Assembly (NCBI GenBank): GCA_041662605.1
Contig: JBAZSD010000043.1
Location: 1-20,128 of the forward strand
Reading direction: 5' to 3'
DNA from: Desulfomonilaceae bacterium
GTDB lineage: Bacteria > Desulfobacterota > Desulfomonilia > Desulfomonilales > Desulfomonilaceae
Length of the DNA: 20,128 bases
Shown here in pieces: positions 1-6,106 of the stretch (position 1 is the first letter of the stretch; each line of letters begins with the position of its first letter). Under the pieces are notes generated by a model. That model was not told where the DNA came from. It saw only the letters and a program-made list of their open reading frames with translations, and made no database searches. The position numbers and the translations under genes were made by a program.

Positions 1-126
1 AGGATACAGACCCTTAAAAAGTTGAGTCTTGGGTCTGTCGACCCGACGAAAAACCAAGGCTAGCCCTCCAACGGTCGTGAAAAAGCCGAGAATCACTCCC
101 CGCCAAAATCGCGTGGTGGATTTTGG
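1..126 (+). repeat. Left copy of 126-bp terminal inverted repeat
   Basis: This segment is the exact reverse complement of 20003-20128, checked base by base over 126 positions; the next base on each side differs. It holds a small internal hairpin (AGACCC at 8-13 against GGGTCT). Read on the minus strand, one frame stays open across the whole repeat, but I see no start codon and no recognised protein. It ends 14 bp before the -35 box of the first RRM gene. It may be a dispersed genomic repeat at which an assembler stopped, or the end of a mobile element. Confidence 0.9.
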
Positions 127-140
127 TTTAGGCAGTACAC

Positions 141-169
141 TTGACAGGTAAAGATTGATAGCTTATCAT
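141..169 (+). promoter_or_regulatory. Sigma70-type promoter of first RRM gene
   Basis: A perfect -35 TTGACA (141-146), a 17-bp spacer and a -10 TATCAT (164-169, 5 of 6) precede the conserved leader. The start point would be near 176, giving a leader of about 209 nt. The second RRM gene has an equivalent promoter at the matching distance, which supports this call. Confidence 0.75.
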
Positions 170-185
170 ACTTACTAAAGCTTAA

Positions 186-384
186 CTTGTGTTTCTCCAG
201 TTGACCTCTCGTCAAGGACCGCGGGTGTTATGCAAAGATTAAGATCTTGGGACATAGGCCCCAGTGCCGAGGACTTCTCGCGGTAATTCCATCCGGTTTA
301 TCCCCGTTCACAAACAGCCCTTGTTCTTTACCGTAAATGCGCTATCGCAAAATGTGTGAGGCGCTTTTCTTAAGGAGCTACAAA
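186..384 (+). promoter_or_regulatory. Conserved 5' leader of RRM gene (copy 1), candidate cis-regulatory RNA
   Basis: This 199-nt leader matches the leader of the second RRM gene (7623-7821) in blocks. Block A is CTTGTGTTTCTCCAG (186-200), B is CGGGTGTTATGC (222-233), C is GTGCCGAGGA (264-273), D is TTTATCCCCGTTCACAAA (297-314, 18 of 18 identical), and E is AAATGTGTGAGGCG (350-363, one difference). The ribosome site AGGAGCTA is shared as well. Distances from each block to the ATG differ by at most one base between copies, while the sequence between blocks has diverged. Conserved blocks in an untranslated leader suggest an RNA element or protein-binding sites, possibly for autoregulation by the RRM protein. 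That role is inference. Confidence 0.7.
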
Positions 385-678
385 ATGAGCATTAAAATTT
401 ATGTTGGAAATCTGTCTTTCGATTCGAGCGAGGGCGAGCTTAACGGTCTTTTTGAACCCTATGGAGTTGTGGATTCGGCTAAGATCATCGTTGACCAATT
501 CACAAATCGATCCCGAGGATTTGGATTTATCGAGATGCAAAATCGTGAGGAAGGTCTTCGAGCCATCCAGGAACTTGATTCAAAAGACCTCGGTGGTCGC
601 AGTCTGAAAGTGAACGAGGCTCGTCCAAAGACAAATTCAGGAGACAGGCCCAGAGGCAACGGCGGATCGCGCTGGTAA
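385..678 (+). CDS. RRM-domain RNA-binding protein, short form (97 aa)
   Basis: Small single-RRM protein of the type found in cyanobacteria and some Proteobacteria, expected to bind single-stranded RNA in the cytoplasm. RNP2 is visible as IYVGNL near residues 5-10 and RNP1 as RGFGFIEM near residues 45-52. The C-terminus is short (SGDRPRGNGGSRW) and lacks the long glycine-rich tail of the paralogue at 7290-7622. I place the start at 385, not at an upstream in-frame ATG at 337, because AGGAG at 373-377 is 7 nt away and the paralogue starts at the same point. The gene sits behind a sigma70 promoter and a conserved leader, ends before an intrinsic terminator at 821-840, and is followed by rpsU. 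A role in cold adaptation or translation is suggested only by the known cyanobacterial family. Confidence 0.93.
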   Translation: MSIKIYVGNLSFDSSEGELNGLFEPYGVVDSAKIIVDQFTNRSRGFGFIEMQNREEGLRAIQELDSKDLGGRSLKVNEARPKTNSGDRPRGNGGSRW

Positions 679-820
679 TCCGTACCATAAGTCTAGGTAA
701 AATAACCAGGCTGGAATTCGAAACCACGATTTCTGGCCTGCCAATTTCATAGAATAGAATCTTCGGGAAGGAACCCCATAATTTTGGATTACGGCTTTGG
801 CGTCTATTTCCAGCTCAATG

Positions 821-846
821 ACCCGAACAAACATTCGGGTTGTTTT
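821..846 (+). terminator. Intrinsic terminator after first RRM gene
   Basis: A perfect 7-bp stem, ACCCGAA (821-827) with TTCGGGT (834-840), has a 6-nt loop and is followed by TGTTTT. It lies 142 nt after the RRM stop and so probably separates that transcript from rpsU, unless read-through occurs. Confidence 0.65.
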
Positions 847-1019
847 GCGGAGCGCAGATTTTCTTTGCCTGGTAACCGAATATATTGCCGCCAAAATTGC
901 CTAAACTGCTTTAGAAACGTTGTTGTCACGATCAAACATGTTAATTCTGATTGTAATCGAGCGGGGTGGTTCCATGCTGTCCACGTTTGATCACAATCTC
1001 CGGACTGAACTGCTCAAGG
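847..1019. other. Non-coding interval upstream of rpsU
   Basis: I see no gene here. A possible promoter for rpsU is TTGTCA (923-928), a 17-bp spacer and a poor -10 TCTGAT (946-951). The -10 match is weak, so this is only a suggestion. Confidence 0.35.
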
Positions 1020-1035
1020 AAAGGAGCGGATAAGT

Positions 1036-1239
1036 ATGCCTGGTGTCGTGGTCAGAGAGGACGAACCATTTGAAAACGCGATAAGACGATTCAAGAAGCA
1101 ACTGGTGAAATCCGGGGTTCTTGGAGAGGCTAAGAGAAGGCGAGCATACGACAAGCCTAGCGTTAAGAAAAAGAAAAAGGCCATATTAGCCAGAAAGAGG
1201 CTTATGAAGAAACTTAGGAGAATGCGACGGTTTAACTGA
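1036..1239 (+). CDS. rpsU: Small ribosomal subunit protein bS21
   Basis: A 67-residue, highly basic protein with the bS21 pattern: PGVVVREDEPFENAIRRFKK at the N-terminus, then a Lys/Arg-rich helix ending in LRRMRRFN. It belongs to the 30S subunit near the anti-Shine-Dalgarno end of 16S rRNA and helps translation initiation. The length is close to that of E. coli bS21 (71 aa). The start is set by AAGGAG (1021-1026), 9 nt from the ATG. It follows an RRM gene on the same strand, an arrangement also known in cyanobacteria, where rbp and rpsU genes are linked. A terminator separates the two here. A 22-bp perfect palindrome 21 nt after the stop is the likely transcript end. Confidence 0.96.
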   Translation: MPGVVVREDEPFENAIRRFKKQLVKSGVLGEAKRRRAYDKPSVKKKKKAILARKRLMKKLRRMRRFN

Positions 1240-1260
1240 TAGAGCTTCTTGAGACTGATT

Positions 1261-1290
1261 ACGACAGCGCATGCGCTGTCGTTTCGTTGT
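1261..1290 (+). terminator. Palindromic hairpin after rpsU
   Basis: Positions 1261-1282 form a perfect 22-bp palindrome (ACGACAGC arm, GCATGC centre). It is followed by TTCGTTGT, a weak U-rich tract. It is probably the rpsU terminator. A palindrome of this kind can also act as a protein-binding site. Confidence 0.6.
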
Positions 1291-1392
1291 CGCCACGATG
1301 AATACAGTTCAGGCTCCGATATGGGGCGCCGTCGCTCAAAGTGACTTGGCGCCACTTGTTCGTGCAGCCCTTTGGTATCTGATATTAGGGTA

Positions 1393-1446
1393 TTTTAAAA
1401 GTCCCTGAAATCGTTACAGTTTTACTATAATCAGGGTCTTTTAAAA
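1393..1446. terminator. Long hairpin between convergent rpsU and hydrolase operon
   Basis: The 16-nt arms 1393-1408 and 1431-1446 are reverse complements with one mismatch (outer TTTTAAAAG, inner CCCTGA/TCAGGG). Inside, TTACAGT (1414-1420) pairs with ACTATAA (1424-1430) apart from one mismatch. Because TTTT runs lie at the outer edge of both arms, it could end transcription from either side: rpsU from the left, the hydrolase operon from the right. Its length is unusual for a simple terminator, so a small mobile repeat is an alternative. Confidence 0.55.
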
Positions 1447-1460
1447 TGCGTTTTCGGCCC

Positions 1461-1495
1461 GGAGTTGTGGGTTCAGATCCCGTCATATCCACTCC
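1461..1495 (+). pseudogene. tRNA 3'-end-like remnant (variable loop, T-arm and acceptor)
   Basis: The segment resembles the last third of a tRNA: a GGAGTT variable-loop-like start, GTGGG-TTCAGAT-CCCGT as a T-arm with two wobble pairs, CATATCC as a 7-nt acceptor strand, then A and CTCCA. No matching 5' half (GGATATG, D-arm, anticodon arm) is found upstream, and the normally invariant A58 of the T-loop is G. It could be a decayed tRNA copy or an attachment-site scar, or it could be a chance resemblance. Confidence 0.3.
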
Positions 1496-1506
1496 AAAAA
1501 TATAAT

Positions 1507-2475
1507 TCAGCAAGCTCGAGCCGTCAGAATCAATCTTGTTCCCACACTGCTCAATACAAAACGATCGGCAAATTCAGACTGGAGTCTTTGCATCGCTACT
1601 CGTCCGGTGCAGTGCATTGGCATTATGAGCTTCGGAGCTATTTTCTTTAGTTCCTCGACTGTAGATTCAATCAAGAACTCCATATCAGGTCCGATCAGAT
1701 GAAAACCACCCAGCGCTCCAAAGACTTTCTCTTCGCCGGTGATTTTTTGAGCGTAAAGCATGGAATTGATTATACCTGAATGAGCGCAACCCGAGATGAC
1801 CACGAGGCCGCAACCAGCTAAATTGATCACAATCGCCTGATCATCTTCAATCTTATCTATGCCTAATTTCCCATCAATTTCAATCTGTGCTCCGGGCATG
1901 CCCTTCTCGAAATCTGTGACACGTGGAATTTCACCAGTCACCAAGACTGTGCTTCCAGCTATTAGGGTGGGACCCCGACCTTCGGACAACTGAGCGCCCC
2001 GTTCAACCATCTGTTCACGGTTGGCGAGCTGAGGAAACTTGACCAAACCCATTTGGGGATTTTCTAAAAACCGATTTCGAAACATATCGGGGTGGCATAC
2101 AATAGGGATAGGCTTTCCTATGGCTTCAAGAGCCATGTTCACGGAGCCTGTGTGATCCATGTGGCCATGGCTTATGACTAGCGCGTCAATGCTCTTAGGA
2201 TCCAAGTCGAGGGTCTGCATGTTATGGAGCAGCGTTCCAGCGTTATAGCCGGTATCCAGCAGTGTTCTTCGCGTCGTTTCCCCATCCCACGTATCAATTA
2301 GAAGAGACAGTCCGTGCTCAGCGAGCAAGGTTTTTGAAAGAATTGTTCCGTTTTTAGCTAAAGATGGTCTCACTATTCCTGGTTCGTCCGGAAGGAGCAG
2401 GTCAACGTAGTTGTCCACGAGTATTGTTATTTCTACTCTGTTGGTGGGTTTAAGACGTGTTGCGGTTGCAGTCAT
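1507..2475 (-). CDS. Metallo-beta-lactamase-fold hydrolase (COG1237 type)
   Basis: Soluble 322-residue MBL-fold enzyme. The metal motif SHGHMDHTG lies at residues 102-110 (His103, His105, Asp107, His108); further conserved histidines are in CHPDMF, GCAHSG and MHCTGR. The overall pattern fits COG1237, whose studied members include dihydropterin aminobenzene-phosphate synthase-like enzymes. The substrate here is unknown. I start it at 2475 because AAAGGACT lies just upstream; an in-frame extension to 2535 would run over the end of the preceding gene and has no ribosome site. It is the last gene of a three-gene leftward operon, 40 nt after the carboxymuconolactone decarboxylase-like gene. Confidence 0.88.
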   Translation of the reverse strand: MTATATRLKPTNRVEITILVDNYVDLLLPDEPGIVRPSLAKNGTILSKTLLAEHGLSLLIDTWDGETTRRTLLDTGYNAGTLLHNMQTLDLDPKSIDALVISHGHMDHTGSVNMALEAIGKPIPIVCHPDMFRNRFLENPQMGLVKFPQLANREQMVERGAQLSEGRGPTLIAGSTVLVTGEIPRVTDFEKGMPGAQIEIDGKLGIDKIEDDQAIVINLAGCGLVVISGCAHSGIINSMLYAQKITGEEKVFGALGGFHLIGPDMEFLIESTVEELKKIAPKLIMPMHCTGRVAMQRLQSEFADRFVLSSVGTRLILTARAC

Positions 2476-2515
2476 TTTCAGTCCTTTCATTTGCAAATTA
2501 CTGGCGGGTGAGCGC

Positions 2516-3064
2516 CTAAAAAGGAGCCGTAACACCCTCAGGAAGGGGTACGTCGAATGCCTGGGTTATTTCACCTACCATCTGGTAGAATCCGCACAAA
2601 GTTACAACTTCTAATAGACCTTCAACTCCATAGAGTTTTATCATCTCATTCTGAACCTCTTGGGGGATGGACTTGAACTCTAGCGCAACATCGATTGTGT
2701 CGAGGATTACAGAATACGGATGATGTATTGCGTCACGATCAACCTTCAGGATGGCGTCTATCAGAGTGTCACTTAAACCAGCAGCCCTAGCGGACGCCTG
2801 ATGATCCAGCCACTCATAAGCGACTCCAATTTTTCTGGCAATGGACAATACAACAAATTGATAGGCGTCTCTAGGAAGTTTTCCCTCAAATTTAAGATAG
2901 TATCCTAACCTCTCAATAAGTTGAGCTAACTCAGGGTGATTCATCAATGGAATGTAGAGGCCCCTTACATTAGTCCCCTGGGCCAACCGTCTCGCCAGGA
3001 TGTCATCGTAAATTTTCTTGGCTTCATCGGTGAGATTCCCGCTCAAATCAGGCAAAGTCGACAT
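2516..3064 (-). CDS. Carboxymuconolactone decarboxylase/AhpD-fold protein
   Basis: All-helical 182-residue protein of the CMD/AhpD-like family. The central part has YEWLDHQASARAAGLSD, the usual Glu/His-containing helix, and a hydrophobic C-terminal helix with VVTLCGFYQMVGEITQAF. The CxxC peroxidase motif of true AhpD is absent. A decarboxylase, isomerase or scaffold-like role is therefore more likely than disulphide reduction, and I cannot name the substrate. Two starts are possible: GTG at 3067 and ATG at 3064. GAGGAG is 4 nt from the GTG and 7 nt from the ATG, so I prefer the ATG. The gene begins 12 nt after the stop of the thiamine-diphosphate enzyme, so they are surely co-transcribed. Confidence 0.88.
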   Translation of the reverse strand: MSTLPDLSGNLTDEAKKIYDDILARRLAQGTNVRGLYIPLMNHPELAQLIERLGYYLKFEGKLPRDAYQFVVLSIARKIGVAYEWLDHQASARAAGLSDTLIDAILKVDRDAIHHPYSVILDTIDVALEFKSIPQEVQNEMIKLYGVEGLLEVVTLCGFYQMVGEITQAFDVPLPEGVTAPF

Positions 3065-3076
3065 CACTAATCTCCT

Positions 3077-4807
3077 CTATTCGTGGTAACTCCAGGACTT
3101 GACAGATTCTGTGAATGGCTCAACAGGAGTTCCAAAACGCTTGTCTGCTTTTACATCGACCAGAAAAGCTGAGTTTGATTCAAGGGCCTGTTTGAAAGCC
3201 GGCGCCAGTTCCTCGGGCTTGCGAACCGTCAGGCTATTCACTCCAAGCGATCTGGCGACCCCGGCCCAGTCGTGATCCGGCAGTGATGTCAGTGCAGCGG
3301 GTCCTGGTCCCATTTTTGAAGCTCGAAGCCAAACATTTCCAAAAGCCGCATTGTTGATTACAACGTAGACTACCGGAACATTAAACCTGGCCGCTGTCTG
3401 TATTTCCAGACCGTGCATGAGCATGCAAGCGTCGCCTGTGATCACGACACAAGGTCTGTCAGGCCTCGCCATCTTTACTCCTATTCCCGCAGGGATAGCC
3501 CAACCCATAGGGCCCAGATTCGCCGCGGAGATATAAGTTCTCGGTTCGTAGCTGACCCAGTATTGGCCTGCAAAGGCCCGGTGCGCTCCGCTGTCCACGA
3601 GAGCGATAGTCTCCCGAGGCATAGATCTTCTTAGTTCCGTCACAATGCGTGCCGGGTGAATAGGGATCGAGTCACTCGAACAATTCTCAGCGTCATAAAG
3701 ACGAGGAAGCTTCCTTATACCGTCGATCCATTCCTGGCGAACAGTTTTTCCGTTTTCTAAGTAACGTAGCGAGTCATTTCGTTCGGACATCAGTCTCTCA
3801 AGAAAGGCGCCAACATCTCCTATGATAGTGGTTCCCCCTCCGCAGACTGCGTTTATAGATTCGGGAACCATATCGACCTGAAACAGCCCACGCTGGGGAA
3901 CTAGCCGGGAGTTCCAGTGCATCGTGTCTCTCTCATTAAGACTTGATCCCAAGACCATTAGCAATTCCAGATCATTAGACAAAATCGTCGTCGAGGCGTG
4001 TCTGGTCCCTGCGTAACCGAACACTCCGAGAGAAAGTTGGTGATCCTCAGGAAAAACACCCTTGGCCTTGAGTGTGGTTGCGACAGGGATCTGAAAAGTC
4101 TCGGCAAATTTTAGCAATCCTTTTGAAGCGTCTGAGTCTTCGGCGCCATTTCCCGCAAGAATAGCGATTTTGTCGGCCCTCTTGTCGAAATCCTTACCCG
4201 GAGCCACTTTAGCCCAGAAACGATCGGTAGCTACGACGTCCAATATTTTCGGTTCCCTCAGCGATCTGTCCAAACGCTGATGAACCACAGATATATCAGC
4301 TTCTTGTACATCATGCGGCAAGCTCAAGTGAACCGGGCTCTTGCGTCGACCAAACATGGTAGCCAGCGCTTTGCGAAAATGGTGATTAAGCAAAAGTGGG
4401 TTCTCCACACTGAGAGACATTGCGGTGACAGGTTGGAGAATTTCCGTGTCATTAAAACTCGACGCGCTTGCGTCTTGAAACTGACCAAGTCCTTCCATGG
4501 AAGTGGAAACCTCACCACTAAGAACTAGCACAGGGGACTCGTCAGTCCACGCGGTGGAGACCGCAGTCGTCATATTTGTCAAACCAGGCCCCCCGATGGC
4601 CATACAAACGCCAAAATTACTACTTGCGCGGGAATATCCATCGGCCATGTAACAGGCGCCGCCCTCTTGAGCCGCTACTATTGGCCTTATTTGAGATGTG
4701 CTCTCAAATGCGTTCAGGAAAGGATCTATCAAGCCTCCAGGAACAAAAAAAAGAGCGTCAATTCCTTCCGCTGCAAGGGCTTGTAATATGTAATGAGTCC
4801 CTTTCAT
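3077..4807 (-). CDS. Thiamine-diphosphate enzyme, acetolactate synthase superfamily
   Basis: A 576-residue protein with the three-domain plan of acetolactate synthase-like enzymes. The PYR domain carries the catalytic glutamate (Glu48 in AAQEGGACYMADGYSR), followed by a central domain and a C-terminal PP domain with the ThDP/Mg motif GDACML (from residue 458) and the closing NN (485-486). Such enzymes decarboxylate a 2-keto acid and transfer or hydrolyse the product. True biosynthetic acetolactate synthase is doubtful: no regulatory subunit gene is adjacent, and the partners are a CMD-fold protein and an MBL hydrolase. That grouping points to a catabolic route with an unknown substrate. AGGAG lies a few bases before the ATG. 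It is the first gene of the operon, and its leader has two hairpins. Confidence 0.9.
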   Translation of the reverse strand: MKGTHYILQALAAEGIDALFFVPGGLIDPFLNAFESTSQIRPIVAAQEGGACYMADGYSRASSNFGVCMAIGGPGLTNMTTAVSTAWTDESPVLVLSGEVSTSMEGLGQFQDASASSFNDTEILQPVTAMSLSVENPLLLNHHFRKALATMFGRRKSPVHLSLPHDVQEADISVVHQRLDRSLREPKILDVVATDRFWAKVAPGKDFDKRADKIAILAGNGAEDSDASKGLLKFAETFQIPVATTLKAKGVFPEDHQLSLGVFGYAGTRHASTTILSNDLELLMVLGSSLNERDTMHWNSRLVPQRGLFQVDMVPESINAVCGGGTTIIGDVGAFLERLMSERNDSLRYLENGKTVRQEWIDGIRKLPRLYDAENCSSDSIPIHPARIVTELRRSMPRETIALVDSGAHRAFAGQYWVSYEPRTYISAANLGPMGWAIPAGIGVKMARPDRPCVVITGDACMLMHGLEIQTAARFNVPVVYVVINNAAFGNVWLRASKMGPGPAALTSLPDHDWAGVARSLGVNSLTVRKPEELAPAFKQALESNSAFLVDVKADKRFGTPVEPFTESVKSWSYHE

Positions 4808-4828
4808 TTTGATCTCCTCTAAATTTAA

Positions 4829-4898
4829 GTCCTCGATGCATATCGGGGCCTTTCTTGAGAATTTGGCGTCTCTGCATAATATGCTAGACGCCTTTTTT
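4829..4898. other. Hairpins in the leader of the thiamine-diphosphate enzyme operon
   Basis: GGCGTCT (4865-4871) pairs with AGACGCC (4886-4892), with an inner GCAT/ATGC helix, and is followed on the plus strand by TTTTTT (4893-4898). Read rightwards this is a textbook terminator, yet no rightward gene precedes it. Read leftwards it is a leader hairpin without a U tract. A second imperfect stem lies near 4830-4847 (CCTCGAT with ATCGGGG). The function is unknown. Confidence 0.5.
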
Positions 4899-5043
4899 CA
4901 TATAAGGTTTCGACACCGACCTACAAATTGGAATGTGTTAATTGGCTAACAGGACAGAAAAACAGGGTGGGACGATCAACTACCTGGAAGTAGCGTTATC
5001 GAGTGGGATCCAATCATTGGCGCGATTGATATTTGACAGACTA

Positions 5044-5304
5044 CTATGTCTTGCTTACTGAGGCAATTCCATGAAAGGGTTTGACTGCAGATTCATTGAG
5101 CCTTCGGCCAAGAAAAGCCATATTCCAGTGGTAAACTTCACAGGATTCACAAGATTTGTCACAGATGAATTCATCGTCCTTGACGAACAGAGAGTGAAGC
5201 TTCCCCTTAATCAGCCAGCATGACCTTCCATAATGCGGGTAAACGCTACACTGCTCCTTGTGTGCGCATTCCTGAATATCCCAACACCTGTCAAAACGAT
5301 CCAT
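5044..5304 (-). CDS. Small two-CW domain cysteine-rich protein
   Basis: An 86-residue protein with two CW pairs in the order CWDIQEC, CSVYPHYGRSCW, then CDKSCESCEVY. The spacing and the tryptophans match the small 'two-CW' proteins seen in sulfate-reducing and related anaerobes. At least nine cysteines suggest binding of zinc or an iron-sulfur cluster; the role is unknown. There is no signal peptide, so it should be cytoplasmic. The start at 5304 has TAGGAG a few bases upstream. It is divergent from the MarR gene and upstream of the thiamine-diphosphate enzyme operon on the same strand, 236 nt apart. Confidence 0.78.
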   Translation of the reverse strand: MDRFDRCWDIQECAHKEQCSVYPHYGRSCWLIKGKLHSLFVKDDEFICDKSCESCEVYHWNMAFLGRRLNESAVKPFHGIASVSKT

Positions 5305-5432
5305 CTTGCGTCTCCTACGATAAAATTGGGGCCGATGTCACTGCATCCTCATTCTGTTTTTTTGGGGGGACGGCTCCTTTATTGCCACACCGACCTGTTT
5401 AAGCAATATCGAGGCCACCTTCCTAACTCATC

Positions 5433-5460
5433 ATTATATTAGCTAGTTACATGTCATAAA
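5433..5460 (-). promoter_or_regulatory. Possible promoter of two-CW gene
   Basis: On the minus strand a perfect -10 TATAAT (5433-5438) is preceded at 16 bp by TTTATG (5455-5460), a poor -35. The resulting leader would be about 120 nt. Supported mainly by the -10 box. Confidence 0.4.
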
Positions 5461-5545
5461 TGTTGAGCGGAATGCCTTTCCCGGTGTCAGATCTTTTTAC
5501 AGGCTGTCAAAGCTGATGGTCCATGGTGGGGTTATCAAATTTTTG

Positions 5546-5583
5546 TTGACAAAATATCCGGATTAATTATCTTGTATACAAGA
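5546..5583 (+). promoter_or_regulatory. MarR-gene promoter with overlapping operator palindrome
   Basis: A perfect -35 TTGACA (5546-5551), a 16-bp spacer and -10 TATCTT (5568-5573) are visible. The perfect 14-bp palindrome TCTTGTATACAAGA (5570-5583) overlaps the -10 box and runs into the ribosome site AGAGG (5581-5585). This position and size suit a MarR-family dimer, so negative autoregulation is likely. Confidence 0.75.
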
Positions 5584-5590
5584 GGTTTCA

Positions 5591-6004
5591 ATGGTTACAA
5601 ACGAAGAGTGCATAGTATTTTTACTGGCAAAAGCTTACCAGTTGGCCCACTCAAACATGAAAAGGCATCTTTCTACTTATGGGCTAACCCCTGTACAGAC
5701 TCTTGTTCTGGAGGCCATAAGACGGGAAGAAGGGTCATCAGCCACTGATATCGGCAAAAAGCTTTCCCTGGACAGCGCTACGTTGTCTGGTGTGCTGGAT
5801 CGTATGGCCGAGAGAGATTGGGTGATCAAGGAGGTGGACAAGGAGGATAAACGCTCACTGAGGCTGTATTTGGGAGAAAAGGCCAGGGTCCATGAGAATG
5901 AACTTATCTTGGCGAGAGAACGTTCGAATGAAGAAATCCTGAAAGGCTTTTCAATCGAAGAAAGGGTCCTCTTGAAAAGGCTTCTTAAAGATATGAACCG
6001 TTAA
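5591..6004 (+). CDS. MarR-family transcriptional regulator
   Basis: A 137-residue protein of normal MarR length. It has an N-terminal dimerisation helix, then a winged helix-turn-helix at about residues 33-100. This contains LTPVQTLVLEAIRREEGSSATDIGKKL, the recognition helix SATLSGVLDRMAERDWV and the wing EVDKEDKRSLRLYL with the DxR motif typical of the family. It is a cytoplasmic DNA-binding dimer, usually released by small phenolic or oxidising ligands; the ligand here is unknown. A perfect palindrome in its own promoter points to autorepression. The two-CW gene is divergent and the iron-sulfur protein gene follows 102 nt downstream on the same strand; both are candidate targets. Confidence 0.93.
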   Translation: MVTNEECIVFLLAKAYQLAHSNMKRHLSTYGLTPVQTLVLEAIRREEGSSATDIGKKLSLDSATLSGVLDRMAERDWVIKEVDKEDKRSLRLYLGEKARVHENELILARERSNEEILKGFSIEERVLLKRLLKDMNR

Positions 6005-6055
6005 ATTCCGAGCATTTCTTTAGCATACAAAATATACGACCTTTTTGTTGTGGCG

Positions 6056-6074
6056 CTGCGGTTTTTGACCGCAG
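6056..6074 (+). other. Hairpin between MarR gene and iron-sulfur gene
   Basis: A perfect 7-bp stem, CTGCGGT (6056-6062) with ACCGCAG (6068-6074), has a 5-nt loop and no T tract after it. It could be a weak terminator, an mRNA processing or stability element, or a leader structure near the ribosome site of the next gene. Confidence 0.45.
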
Positions 6075-6106
6075 ATTTATCCTTATTCAGAGGTGATTAA
6101 AATAAG

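Noticed and set aside
337..384. N-terminal extension of the first RRM protein
   Set aside because: The extra 16 residues lie in the conserved leader, have no ribosome site and are absent from the paralogue, whose leader has the same blocks.
1014..1355. Minus-strand frame of 113 codons over rpsU
   Set aside because: It is the antisense of a clear bS21 gene and of the downstream palindrome; no ribosome site or family resemblance.
2476..2535. Longer N-terminus for the MBL hydrolase
   Set aside because: The extension overlaps the upstream gene and lacks a ribosome site, while AAAGGACT precedes the ATG at 2475.
5352..5375. T7G6 run as a slippery or regulatory site
   Set aside because: It lies in non-coding leader sequence of the two-CW gene; a homopolymer alone supports no function and may be a sequencing weak point.
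6024..6039. Half-site resembling the MarR palindrome (ATACAA near CATACAAAATATACG)
   Set aside because: Only one half matches and symmetry is poor, so it is not evidence for regulation of the iron-sulfur gene.
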